From positions 868,001-932,000 of the forward strand of contig RCSZ01000017.1 of NCBI GenBank assembly GCA_014898425.1: 64,000 nt of DNA, read 5' to 3'. How positions within the stretch are numbered: position 1 is the stretch's first letter; every line of letters begins with the position of its first letter. A program made the translations under genes and the position numbers. The stretch is from Botryotinia globosa (Eukaryota > Ascomycota > Leotiomycetes > Helotiales > Sclerotiniaceae). Of the stretch, positions 33,682-44,346 are shown piece after piece. The notes beneath the pieces were generated by a model that saw nothing but the letters and a program-made list of their open reading frames with translations, ran no database searches and was not told the DNA's origin.

Positions 33682-36486
33682 TTATCCACCTGCCACTACC
33701 GCAAGACCTTCATATATTTTCCCTTTAACAGCGTAAAAGGAACTCGTTGTGACGCCAACGCTTTCTACCTCGATTCTCCCAGTGCCAGTCTTACGGACAA
33801 TCACAGATCCGTCAATTAAAAGAGTACCCTCTCCTCTGAGTTCAGCAGTAAGACCAGAAGATTGCATGATTTTTCGCAGATCGGTTAACCTTAAATCGCC
33901 CACATGCAATGGCTGAGCAACCGATCTTGTTGCCGACGCCATATTCGAAGGTAGGACATCCAAAATTGGCATCTCAACAACAGCCTTTGCTGAATCAAGA
34001 GCTGCCTGTGTTGGAGTTTCTTCCGACTCCTCTTTTATCATCTTTTGCTTCTTGTTGGCACCTTCTGAGTTGTGCGATTCGCTATCAATATGTGTAGTTT
34101 CTAGTCGGCCAGTAAGGGTAACAATTCCTAATCCCTTGACGTTCTGCCAGCGTAGTTGTTTTACCAAAGAATCAGTGAGTTTAACAGCCCACGCATTGGT
34201 GTCTACACTTGCGTCAATAATGATACCAATCTCTGGAGTATAGACATCGATGAGCTTTTCTTTCGTGCTACCAAGAAGCTTTCTACAATCGCTTGCGAGT
34301 GCTAATGTCTCTTCTTTCATACCGCCAACTAATATCAACTTGCGAGGTTGGATTAGAGGTATCAACATTTGAAGACTGCGTTTGTCGTGAAGTCCGGAGA
34401 AGTCAACAAATGCAATTCGAAGATTGATTTTGAGCGTCTTGATTGAGATTTCTAGTCTGGATGGTCCAGGAATCTCTTCTTCTACAATATCCATTAGGTC
34501 ATCCTCTTCTGGAACATCTGCAACCGAACCATCCTCGTTATTGCCGGTCTGCTGTCGTTTTCCTTCATTCGACGCTCTACGTTTACCAGAAGCCGCAACA
34601 TCATCCCATTTTCTTTTTTTGCCAAGGGTATCTTTTGTATCATACTTTCCAGGTCGCTGTGACTCCTGTCCATCCACCTCGTCTCGTTCTTCAGCCCGTA
34701 GAAATTCACCCGGTCTAATAAGTTCTCCGAAATCATCATTTCGCTTCCTCCTAATCGCCATGGGAAACATTTTATCACGACCTTTCTTCCCTCTCACATC
34801 GAAATCGTGAACGCCTTTCTTCCGAAGAAGAATATTAACGCCAAGATCTTCATCACTCAAGCCAATCTTCTTCCGATTTGCTTGGCCCATGGTTGCGGAT
34901 ATGTTAAGAGCCTTTCCTTGCTGCTCATTCTCAGAGTCATCAGAATCTGACGATGAATCCGATGAAGCATCGTCAACAATATCAGCAGAAGCCTCAAGAG
35001 CTGTAGCGCCACCCGGTTGAAGAGTGGTCTGCAATTGACGTTGTGTTGCCAACCACTGTTGATAAACAGTCAGATCATTACCCTCTAATGGTATGCGTTT
35101 GGGTTCTCTGATTTCAAGATCTCTTCCTCCTCCGTATACCTGTTCCAGAATTCCTCCACTTGAGCTTGGTTCCGAAGTGACTCCATCGCGTCGTTCTTCC
35201 CACCATGACCATAAAGTTCTTCCTAGACCTGGTGATCCACTTATTGGATTCAGTCGCTCTGTTAGAATCAAAAGATTCTTGTCATCGTCCGCGATTTTGC
35301 ATAGGACCTCTTTCGAAAATCCCCATTCAATGGAAGTGTCACTAGCAAGGATAACCTTCCCTACTGATCGTCCTAAATTGTCCGTCTCATTCAACATTCG
35401 ATCAATTTGACCCTTTCGCCCAAGTAATCGAAGGTGTTTGAACTCGAATGGGCCAATGTGTTGTTTTGCTTCCTCTGCATTTCTCCTTTGTTGTCCAGTT
35501 CGTTGTTCCTCATGGCCAGGCTGCGCTTCAAACTCCCGAATGATAGCTTCGTCCATCCATTCAAACATACTTCTCGTATATCTCATCGTCATTTCGCTCG
35601 TACTCACTGCTAGATAAGGTTTTGCGGATTTGAATACGCTTTCTTCCTCCTGGTTTTCTGTTCTCCAAGCATGCTCTAGAAGATATGCAAGTTCCATCAT
35701 TCGCGCTCCAGAATCTGTCGGTATAAGGACAATTCCTCCTCTGCTAATTGATGATCTAATCATATCCAATAAAAGTTCATCTCTCTTGGCCCGACCTCCA
35801 GGTAAAGCAACTCGTTCTCCTCCTTTACTACTGCATATCAACGCGGTCGGTTTCCGTAATTGTTCAATAACCTCAGCTCCTCCAGCCCCCGCCCCACCCA
35901 ACCAAGCTGCACCAGCCAAAACATTCTCACGAGCTTGATTCCAGTCAACTGCGTATACTATAGACTCAAGTCCGTGTTGAATATGCCATATCGTGCCTCC
36001 TAAACTATGTCCAGCGTTGTAGGCCGTAATTGTTACCCCATTCAGTGGTTGATGAGGCTGTGAATATTTCAAAGGACGAACCAGCGAGAAGTAGTAGTTA
36101 ATTTCTTCTTTAGTTGGGGACTGAAGGAGGAAAGAGGACGTTGTGGGTATAATGGTTGATGCTAACGGTGTTGAGCAATATAAGTCTTGTAATAGAGTTC
36201 TCCCAAGCGCGATGACAGGATGTGTCGCATAGACAGGTATTCGAGTGAAGAGAGGGAAGTGCTTGCAACAATGTGCGTAAGCTGCGATGTGAGGAACGGT
36301 CGCATGAGTAAGTAAGATAAGTGAAAGCGTAGGGATTTGTTTCTCCAGCTCCCTCAACTTTTCCACATCGAAAGTTTCATCCCATCCTACATCAATTAGC
36401 ACCTTGATCCCTCCATCAAGCTCAAGTAATGATTGCGACGCCGATGATTCGGATTGCGCTCCCTGTAAGGAACAAAAGGTAAACAT
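33682..36486 (-). CDS. CFT2: Cleavage and polyadenylation factor subunit 2 (Cft2/Ydh1, CPSF100)
   Basis: Single exon, 934 residues. Cft2 is the non-catalytic metallo-beta-lactamase/beta-CASP subunit of the mRNA 3'-end cleavage and polyadenylation complex. The start is MFTFCSLQGAQSE, the normal fungal N terminus; the frame is open 27 codons further upstream but those residues are unlike the family. Seen: LDGGIKVLIDVGWDE, then LTHATVPHIAAY, where the HxHxDH zinc motif of the active paralogue is degenerate (residues 61-66 H-A-T-V-P-H), as expected for CPSF100; the beta-CASP region with SMFEWMDEAI; a highly charged insert; and the C-terminal SSFYAVKGKIYEGLAVVAGG. Head-to-head with SEC24. Confidence 0.94.
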   Translation of the reverse strand: MFTFCSLQGAQSESSASQSLLELDGGIKVLIDVGWDETFDVEKLRELEKQIPTLSLILLTHATVPHIAAYAHCCKHFPLFTRIPVYATHPVIALGRTLLQDLYCSTPLASTIIPTTSSFLLQSPTKEEINYYFSLVRPLKYSQPHQPLNGVTITAYNAGHSLGGTIWHIQHGLESIVYAVDWNQARENVLAGAAWLGGAGAGGAEVIEQLRKPTALICSSKGGERVALPGGRAKRDELLLDMIRSSISRGGIVLIPTDSGARMMELAYLLEHAWRTENQEEESVFKSAKPYLAVSTSEMTMRYTRSMFEWMDEAIIREFEAQPGHEEQRTGQQRRNAEEAKQHIGPFEFKHLRLLGRKGQIDRMLNETDNLGRSVGKVILASDTSIEWGFSKEVLCKIADDDKNLLILTERLNPISGSPGLGRTLWSWWEERRDGVTSEPSSSGGILEQVYGGGRDLEIREPKRIPLEGNDLTVYQQWLATQRQLQTTLQPGGATALEASADIVDDASSDSSSDSDDSENEQQGKALNISATMGQANRKKIGLSDEDLGVNILLRKKGVHDFDVRGKKGRDKMFPMAIRRKRNDDFGELIRPGEFLRAEERDEVDGQESQRPGKYDTKDTLGKKRKWDDVAASGKRRASNEGKRQQTGNNEDGSVADVPEEDDLMDIVEEEIPGPSRLEISIKTLKINLRIAFVDFSGLHDKRSLQMLIPLIQPRKLILVGGMKEETLALASDCRKLLGSTKEKLIDVYTPEIGIIIDASVDTNAWAVKLTDSLVKQLRWQNVKGLGIVTLTGRLETTHIDSESHNSEGANKKQKMIKEESEETPTQAALDSAKAVVEMPILDVLPSNMASATRSVAQPLHVGDLRLTDLRKIMQSSGLTAELRGEGTLLIDGSVIVRKTGTGRIEVESVGVTTSSFYAVKGKIYEGLAVVAGG

Positions 36487-36866
36487 TGCTATCGCATTCT
36501 GTGATGAATACAAAAGAGAAAAGGAATACGATGTATTTGTCTCAAGGTTGACGATAATAAAGAGCAATGCAAGGCTATCTTGAAAGGCTGTAGCCGCGAC
36601 CTAGTGGCCAATAATGTGATAACGCGCTAAAAAATTAAAGGTTTAGACCTGGTCCGGAATTACTGGGTACATAAGGCAAGGTAGCCTTAAGGAAGTCGTG
36701 GGCGGAATTTATATCCTCAATTCCATCCAGTTAATACCTTGGCTTGTATTTCAATGTTTTTTGCCAGTTCTTCCTGTTAATGACATTTGTCGTCGCGGAC
36801 TTTCTACTATTGCAAATTCATATAATATTATAATATCTTGCAGCTATCTGAATCTTCGACGGACAA
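36487..36866. other. Divergent intergenic region CFT2/SEC24
   Basis: 380 bp between divergent starts, holding both promoters. No repeat or clear TATA box. Confidence 0.4.
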
Positions 36867-39800
36867 ATGGCGCAACCTCCCTTTGTATGGCAATCTGTTC
36901 TATTTACAAGTCTTCTAAGGATCGTTTCCTGCTTCTGTTCATGAGCTGATCATTATTTATAGCAACAGCAGCCCTCTTATGGGGGCCAGCCCCTCTACCA
37001 AGGTCAGGGAAATCCTATGATGCATCCCACAGACCCAAACGATCTCGGCATGGAGAATTTACAGATATCGAATCAACAACCAGCTCCGAGGAAAAAGAAG
37101 AAGGATAGGCACGCATATCATGTTGTTGAACCTCAAGGTTCTTCACAAGCATTCAATGGGATGCCACAGGGCGGTGTTCCCCCTTCAGCTTATCTCAATG
37201 CCGACCCTGCATCAATGCCGTCTACAGGCGGCCAGTTCCTAAATTCGCCCATTACGCCTCAAATGTCCCAGTTTCCTGCCCCTGTGAATGCGCCGTTCAA
37301 TCCTGCGAACCCTGTCACACTCAATGAATATGCTGCTGCGACTGGACCCGGGGATAGTTTCTCTGCTAATGTGCAGACTTCGGCGCAAGGCCGAGTAGAT
37401 CCAGATCAAATTCCAAGTGTACCTCGATCGAGAGATGCGATAGCGCAGTATTACCTGAAGAATGTATACCCAACATTTGAGCATCATCTTCCCCCAGCAG
37501 CCACAGTGCCGTTCGTCGCTTATGACCAAGGAAACGCTTCGCCGAAGTTTGCACGTTTGACAATGAACAACATCCCATCCACGGCAGATGCTTTACATTC
37601 AACTGGGTTGCCACTTGGTCTTCTCTTACAACCATTAGCCCCATTGCAGCCAGGGGAGCTCGAAATACCAGTTTTGGATTTTGGAGAAACAGGTCCCCCT
37701 AGATGTCATCGATGCCGTGCATACATCAACCCATTTATGGTATTCAGATCTGGGGGTAACAAGTTTGTGTGCAATATGTGCAACTATGCAAACGATGTAC
37801 CTCCGGAATACTTCAGTGCGATCACACCACAAGGGGCTAGAGTTGATAGGGAACAGAGGCCCGAGTTGATGCGAGGTACTGTGGAGTTCTTGGTTCCGAA
37901 AGAATACTGGTCGCAAGAGCCGGTGGGTTTGAGATGGATTTTCTTGATCGATGTAGGCCAAGAAGCGCTAAACAAGGGATTCTTGGAAGCATTCTGTGCA
38001 GGCATTCTGGCAGCTTTGTATGGGGGTGATGATTCAATTGAAGAGGATGGATCTTCGAAACGCAGAATCCCCATAGGATCAAAGGTCGGATTCGTAACCT
38101 TCGACAAGGACATTCACTTTTATAACATGAATCCTGCACTAGATCAAGCTCAGATGTTGATCATGCCGGATATTGAGGACCCATTTGTTCCCCTCAGTGA
38201 TGGACTTTTCGTGGATCCGTATGAAGCAAAGTCCAACATTACATCTTTATTGAGTCAACTCCCACAAATATTCTCTCAAGTCAAAAATCCTGAGCCGGCA
38301 TTACTTCCTACTATCAATGCAGCCATGTCAGCTCTTGAGAAGACTGGAGGAAAGATTGTGTGTTCTCTGTCGGCTCTTCCAACCTGGGGGCCTGGTAGGT
38401 TGTTCCTCCGTGATGATGGGAAACAGCATGGCGGAGAACAAGACAAAAAGCTCTTTACAACTGAGCACCCTGGCTGGAGGAAAGCAGCGGATAAGATGGT
38501 TGCAACTGGAGTTGGTATTGACTTATTCCTTGCTGCTCCTGGTGGTGGTTATCTTGACATTGCAACAATTGGTAAATATCTCCCAAATTACATCCTAATT
38601 ACTGGGATTACTAACCCCGTTCTTAGGTCATGTTGCTGCTGCCACTGGAGGAGAAACATTCTACTACCCCAACTTCGTCTCTCCAAGAGATAATGAGAAA
38701 TTGTCGCATGAAGTTGTGCGCTCCGTTACACGTGAGACTGGATATCAAGCGCTGATGAAGGTCCGATGTTCCAATGGCTTGCAGATCTCTTCATATCATG
38801 GCAATTTCATCCAACATACCTTTGGAGCTGATATTGAGTTTGGCGTCATTGATGCAGATAAAGCTATGGGAGTCTTATTCAGCTATGACGGAAAGCTAGA
38901 TTCCAAGTTGGATGCACACTTTCAAAGTGCTCTACTCTACACTTCAGCTAGTGGTGAGCGAAGAGTTAGGTGCTCAAATGTTATCGCTAGCGTGAGCGAT
39001 CAAGCTAAGGATTGTATGAACTTTGTGGATCAAGATGCTATTTATGCATTGATTGCCAAAGAGGCAGCATCGAAAATGCTTGCACATTCATTGAAGGAAA
39101 TTAGAGGTGCCCTGTCAGAGAAAAATGTTGATATCTTGGCAGGATATCGTAAGAATTTTTCGGGATCTCATCCTCCAGGTCAATTAGTTCTACCAGAGCA
39201 CCTCAAAGAATTCAGTATGTACATTCTTGGTCTTGTCAAATCTCGCGCTTTTAAAGGCGGACAAGAACCTTCCGACCGCCGAGTTCACGACGCTCGTATG
39301 ATCAAAAGTATGGGTGCTCTAGAGCTTTCTTTATACCTTTATCCTCGCATGATCCCAATTCACAACCTCGCCCCCGAAGATGGGTTTGCAAATGAAGACG
39401 GTCACCTCAGGATGCCACCCTCAGTACGGGCTTCTTTCGCCAGAGTTGAAGACGGTGGGGTATACCTTGTGGATAATGGACAGAATTGCTACTTATGGAT
39501 GCACGGCCAAACTTCACCTAATCTTATCACTGATTTGTTTGGCGAAGACAAAGATAACCTCAAGGCACTGGATCCATATCTCTCATCTCTACCTGTGCTT
39601 CAAACTCATCTCAGCGCTCAAGTACGGAACATACTAGAATATCTGAAGACAATGCGTGGTGCGAAAGCTCTGACAATTCAACTTGCAAGACAAGGTCTCG
39701 ACGGTGCAGAATATGAATTTGCCCGACTATTGGTGGAAGATAGAAACAATGAGGCCCAGAGCTATGTGGATTGGTTGGTTCACCTGCATCGGCACGTACA

Positions 39801-39954
39801 ATTGGAGGTAAGCCATCTCTTCCAACCAAGACTGGAACATTAATGCTAACATTATCTGCGGAAATAGTTAACCGGCCAAAGAAAAAAGGATGATAGCGGT
39901 GATAATTCCTCAATAACGTCGAATTTTACAGGTTTGAGACCTCCCTACTGGTAA
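36867..39954 (+). CDS. SEC24: COPII coat cargo-binding subunit Sec24
   Basis: Four exons: 36867..36884, 36963..38571, 38627..39807, 39868..39954; 964 residues. Sec24 selects cargo for ER-to-Golgi COPII vesicles with Sec23. The tiny first exon (MAQPPF) is the least certain part; it gives an in-phase join to QQQPSYGGQPLYQGQG. Seen: a Gln/Pro-rich N tail, the zinc-ribbon CHRCRAYINPF...NKFVCNMC from about residue 253, the trunk with GLRWIFLIDVGQEA, the join LDIATIGHVAAATGGETFYYPNF, the beta-barrel region, helical domain, the gelsolin-like VYLVDNGQNCYLWMHG, and the C-terminal LTGQRKKDD to GLRPPYW restored by the last splice. Confidence 0.93.
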
Positions 39955-41591
39955 GTTCATGATGTTTTGATGGATGAAGAAAAGTGTACGGCGTAGTTCA
40001 TGCCCGAAAAGAAAATAGGGAATTTCGGAGTCGGATTTTGGTAGGGGGAGGAAATGGAACTGTGGTGTGGCAGTATATGTGATTAGCGTGCATAAAAATC
40101 AGTCAACATTTAACATCCAAATCTCGGTCCCGACTCATTGCCATATTTCTTGAAACGATCTCGGCTTCGCCTTGCTGAACTTGATCACCGCATAGTACGG
40201 ATACAGTCCCTTTCATGATTGGCCAGATCAAGAGTTCATCCATTGAATTTGTTAATCACTACTTCGTAGGAAGTCGAGAAATCTGCGAAGATAATCCTGC
40301 AAACATGCGTGTCGTCCCGAGTCTTGTTTATCCATCTTTTCGTAAATAGACGCTGACCCGCCGGGTACTATTTACCCAGTGTGCCGAGCCCGGGCTTAGT
40401 TGGTGGCTAATTAGTACCATGTTATGTTCTAAGTAAGTGTGTGCATGAATTGACTGAAGAATTTTTCAAGCATTTTTCCTTGTCAATTCCTATTTTCATG
40501 TCCTATTTCATGTCCTATTTTCCGTTCGTATATCCTTTTTCATCTCCAAGGGAGTATTCTGATGGTGCCATGGTTGACACAAGTGTGGTACTGACTAGGG
40601 AATGCAACTCTATTTATGCTTGTGTACGGCGTCGGCACTTTACACTATACGGCTAAAGTGATGCTTACTGAAACGCACGAATCCATGTTCTCTTAACCTC
40701 GCTTACTTAAACTCTGGACGTAAACGGTAGAGAATTGGACCAAAAGAGTATATGATATGGATGGTACAAGGAAGAAGGACCGAAGTGGCGAACTGTCGGG
40801 AAGGAGATAGTGGTTGTTATGCAGGGCGTATATGCGCAGAAAACGGTTTTGAGAGAAGTGTTCACATATGGAGTTGAGACTAGGCGGGCTGAAGATTTTA
40901 GTTCAAATAATATTGTGGGCAAAGCGTTTGTTTTGATAGGCATGTGTTTGAGTGGGCGCGGATGAGTATTCCGGTGGCGGTTTGGATGTTGGGGTTTTGG
41001 GTTATGGTGGTCTGCATTGGCGAGGAGCCGAGGAGTCTTCGGATGGTAGGATTTGCAGGGTTAGGAGCTCCCTCGTCGTCTAATCTTAGATTCAAAACTT
41101 TTTCACATTTTGGGAAGAATAATCTCAAAATAAAAGAGGAAGAGAATTCCCGATTTTTTTTTCATTCGTCCATTGAATGTGTGGGTGTGGAGGGATGCTG
41201 TGCCACAGATATCTGTCTCTAGGAGAAGGTAGAATATTTGTATTGGTGGATTTTTCAATGCACATTTGGGGTTTTTTCTCATGTAACATCTCGCTTGAAT
41301 ATGCTGTGAAGCTGATGGTCTCTATTCAAATGCATGTAGTTGCTCTACGTCATTTTTGCGGCGACTTTTCTGCGGGAAGAAGGAGTCTCTGATGAGGCTT
41401 CGTCACAGCTCTTGTGTGGTGTCGTTAATTTACTGTCTGATATTCTATCTTATCACATGTTTCAATTTCATTTGGTCACAGGTTTTGCGGGTGGATCATG
41501 GCTTTTTTGGGTGAAATGATTTTAATTCTTTGTTCTCGCTATAACTTCTTGCTACAGAAAAGTTAATGTCGAAACAACTTTAAGAATATAC
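39955..41591. other. Gene-free region after SEC24
   Basis: 1.6 kb between convergent genes. Only short unsupported frames; nothing recognised. Confidence 0.4.
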
Positions 41592-41920
41592 TCAATAATA
41601 ACTAGTATTTCATTGTTAGGGTGAGAAGTCAGTAGCTTCTCATCTGGTATCTACACATAATGGGTTGCGTCAAATACTCAAAACACTCACACTCGACCAA
41701 GGCTAGCGCAGTTCTTACATCTGAACCCAAACAGACGCTCAACGACTGTCTCTGGGGCTTCTATTTTCATGAAACAGCACCAAGTGGCCCTGAGTCTTTC
41801 GAGTAGAGGACGCTCATCCTCGATTCTACATCCGCAGGCAAAGATAGAAATTCCGTGCGGGATTACCTCGTCTTTGACTGGTGCGTTTTCTGGCTTAGGC
41901 TTGATGAGCTTGGTCGGCAT
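41592..41920 (-). CDS. Small Cys-rich hypothetical protein
   Basis: Not recognised. Exon 41920..41691 encodes MPTKLIKPKPENAPVKDE then FACGCRIED, ATWCCFMKIEAPET and FGFRCKNCASLGRV. The frame can stop at 41687, but a perfect donor (GTGAGT) at that point and a CCTAAC branch plus CTAG acceptor at 41602 suggest an 89-nt intron and a ten-base last exon (41601..41592), ending in VYY; 79 residues. Six Cys in three pairs (CxC, CC, CxxC) suggest metal binding or disulfides. No signal peptide. A TATA-like TTATACC lies about 80 nt upstream. Weighing against it: short length and no known relatives to hand. Confidence 0.5.
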
Positions 41921-42446
41921 GTAGAATTATTGTATGATGTCGGTCTTATTAGTTGTGCGGAAGGGTAGATAGGGTTAACAAGTGAATAGGGAGGGGTATA
42001 AGTGGGTGAGACTTGTCGTTGTTCAAGGATTGTTCAAAAATAATCTCGGAAGAGAGAAGAGGGGGGTATTTCTACCGCATGGGTGTGAGGCGAGGGACCC
42101 TCTTTCTTGTTCCATTTCTATCTCGTAGATAGCCAGCCGGAGAATTCCCTTCTCTCGTGTCCAATAGCTTCTTCTTAATGCAGCTACTGTCTATATCGAG
42201 AGACCATCTGAGACCAATACAAAAAATCTCTTTGTTTCAACAAGTAGTAAGACATACTCCCCAACCAAACTTGAGGATACCTCATCGTTGGAGTTGTAGA
42301 GACCTATGGAGTGAGCGACGATGCAAATAAGAATGTACTCTGTAGTTCTCCGGCGTTCTCCAGCTACCTCACTTCAATAGTCCGCCCAACCAGAATGAAG
42401 CTTAACAAAAAGGAGATGATACACCAGACCAAAAAGCCAAGCAAAA
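41921..42446. other. Upstream of the small Cys-rich gene, to the 5S gene
   Basis: 526 bp. The first part presumably holds the small gene's promoter; the frame at 42311-42493 runs into the 5S gene and is not a protein gene. Confidence 0.4.
42443..42446 (-). terminator. Pol III T-run terminator of the 5S gene
   Basis: Together with the last 5S base this makes TTTTT on the minus strand directly after the rRNA 3' end, the usual RNA polymerase III stop. Confidence 0.75.
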
Positions 42447-42565
42447 ACATACAACAGTGGGGATTCGCTGGTGGTCACCCACCCAACTACTAATCCACCG
42501 ATCTGAAGCTTGTGTATGGCAGAGCGGACGGGATGCCCAATTCTCTTCAGTCTATGGTCGTATGT
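42447..42565 (-). rRNA. 5S ribosomal RNA, dispersed copy
   Basis: On the minus strand the sequence begins ACATACGACCATAG and ends CACTGTTGTATGT, 119 nt, so the two ends pair as stem I. Family landmarks seen: ATCCCGTCCGCTCTGCCATA, the internal control region around AAGCTTCAGA, and TAGTAGTTGGGTGGGTGACC followed by ACCAGCGAATCCCC. A T-run follows. In Pezizomycotina 5S genes are scattered rather than in the rDNA repeat, which fits this isolated copy. It looks full length and intact. Open protein frames crossing it on both strands are artefacts. Confidence 0.95.
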
Positions 42566-43091
42566 GCTGGGAGATGTTTTGTCTAAGAATATATCCATTG
42601 TCAGATTCAGTGAAAGATGAGTGGTAAGTCGAACACCTCACGAAATTCAAGAAATTAAATAGCCTACAAGTCTGGAATTGGAAGATTAATTGAATTTGGA
42701 TCTTGATTAGAATTTCGAAGAGCGCCAGTGTTAAAAGGTATATCAAGTAGATATTACAATTGTGGTATTCACCTTCTCTTTTTCAATTGCAAGATCTGTT
42801 TTTCTACTCGCGAAATTAGGCGATGCGTGGTCCATCACATGAGAGGTAATAATATTCACTATATAGATTTGGTGTTGACTTGCTGTTAGATTTCTGATGG
42901 CTGATTACATTTGCATATGGTACAGTGGACGGTTTTTCTAATGGAAGAATCAAATATTATTTAAAGGGTGAAAGTTTTTTTAGTGAAATGTTTGGGATTT
43001 TTGGTGTTGATAATGACGGAACAAAAGAAACTAATCAATTTTCAGCTCCACTCAACCGCACTTCTTTTTTCTCGCCAAAAGAAAAGTGTCG
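42566..43091. other. Gap between the 5S gene and the secreted-protein gene
   Basis: 526 bp of AT-rich sequence with no recognised feature other than 5S 5' flank and the 3' side of the secreted-protein gene. Confidence 0.4.
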
Positions 43092-43601
43092 TCATTGCTT
43101 GGCCTCACCTCGTGTATCCACTGCTTCCACCTTCAGAACATCGCATGAAATATCCGCTTGAGCTTGTCCGTGAAGCCATTCCCGATGAGTCTTCAAACAT
43201 GCCACCTCCATTGTAACTCGCTCTTCTCCCTGAGGAATATGCGAATTTAGGATTGTGAAAGGCTGAAGAATTGTCGGTCGAATCATACGTCCATTGCGAA
43301 AGGTCGGGACTCCTTTGGATTGGAAATGGATTTGGAAATCGACAGGGTTGCTGTCGGACTCTTGTACTCGCCTGGTGCTTTCGAGAGCGCAAGAGAGTTT
43401 GAGTATGGTTGGATGTGAGGCGGGCAAGACATGACAGTTAAGGTCGAGAATGAAGTGGTGGGGCTTCAATTCAGCATCGACGTCGTGGTGGTAGAAGGTG
43501 AAGATGTCGTGGGTTCGGTCGTGTTGCTCCTGGGCGGTGATCGCTGCTGCGAGGCTGGCGATTCCGAGGAAGAGGAAGATTTTCATGAAAAAGGATTTCA
43601 T
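43092..43601 (-). CDS. Small secreted protein with four cysteines
   Basis: Not recognised as a named family. Single exon, 169 residues from MKSFFMKIFLFLGIASLAAA, a clear signal peptide with likely cleavage near ITA-QEQ. An earlier in-frame ATG (43655) would put 18 polar residues before the hydrophobic core, so the inner start is preferred. The mature part has Cys at 56, 71, 135 and 153, enough for two disulfides, is His-rich (YHHD, KPHHF) and has no transmembrane segment. A TATATAA lies about 160 nt upstream of the start. Such proteins in plant-associated fungi include effector candidates, but nothing here shows that role. Confidence 0.7.
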   Translation of the reverse strand: MKSFFMKIFLFLGIASLAAAITAQEQHDRTHDIFTFYHHDVDAELKPHHFILDLNCHVLPASHPTILKLSCALESTRRVQESDSNPVDFQIHFQSKGVPTFRNGRMIRPTILQPFTILNSHIPQGEERVTMEVACLKTHREWLHGQAQADISCDVLKVEAVDTRGEAKQ

Positions 43602-43760
43602 GATTGTGATCTTTGGGTCGGGGCTTCTGAAATTCGCTTTGATTGTGAAGTTCAAGGATTTGAATTTTTCAGATCCAGGTTTTTGTGTTGTTTCTGATTG
43701 CTGTGAATTCAGGAATACTGATGAAGAAATAGAAAGGATAGGAACAGGAGGAAAGAAGGT

Positions 43761-43767
43761 TTATATA
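43761..43767 (-). promoter_or_regulatory. TATA box of the secreted-protein gene
   Basis: TATATAA on the minus strand, about 160 nt before the preferred start codon. Confidence 0.45.
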
Positions 43768-44154
43768 GATTGGAAAAGTGGTTTCTTTTGAACTTGTTCA
43801 CCAATTCTTACGTGATCTAGGTGCACTAAATAGAGAGCTTAAAGTAACGATAAATTTTTAATGCAGTCTCTACTTCACTACTTGGAATTTGACCTCCAGG
43901 CGTGTATGCGCACCCCTTGCTAACGATGGAGAGATGTGTTCTTCGACAGTCTAGAGATTGTTCCTGCACTGTTCAGCTGCTCCCCTTGCCATTCATAATG
44001 ACTCCATGACAACATGAGTTGGAGTGCCGATCATTTTCCTAGAACTACTCATATTATGATCTATAATATGATTTTGTGATTCCTTCCTCGCCATTCTTTG
44101 CAACTGGAGCCATCAATCGCCAGCTATTCATGGAATCTCATGCTCCAAATCCTA

Positions 44155-44346
44155 TCATCGTCTTATGAACGGATCTTCGTTTGTTGGCATTCGATTTTTC
44201 GTTGGTAGACCAGTGCATTTGGAACAGCATACCGGTATCTGTTTAACTTCCGGTACGAATACTTTCAAGACCGGATTCGGAGGAACGAAGCGCACACTAG
44301 TCCGACTTTTGCACGTGATGCAATATCTGATTTCGAGAAGGCACAT
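44155..44346 (-). CDS. Possible small Cys-rich protein, 63 residues
   Basis: Not recognised. The frame starts MCLLEIRYCITCKSRTSVRF and ends with VCCSKCTGLPTKNR and a basic tail; six Cys, two in CxxC spacing (C9/C12 and C41/C44), as in small zinc-binding proteins. It is the kind of short MC-initial Cys-rich protein often seen in fungal gene sets, but length alone gives weak support and no promoter or intron evidence was found. Confidence 0.3.
   Translation of the reverse strand: MCLLEIRYCITCKSRTSVRFVPPNPVLKVFVPEVKQIPVCCSKCTGLPTKNRMPTNEDPFIRR

Noticed and set aside
36459..36470. Splice-acceptor-like CTTACAG near the start of CFT2
   Set aside because: The frame MFTFCSLQGAQSE reads straight through and matches the family N terminus, so no intron is needed.
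42311..42598. Protein frames on both strands across the 5S gene
   Set aside because: The sequence is 5S rRNA; the frames have no independent support.
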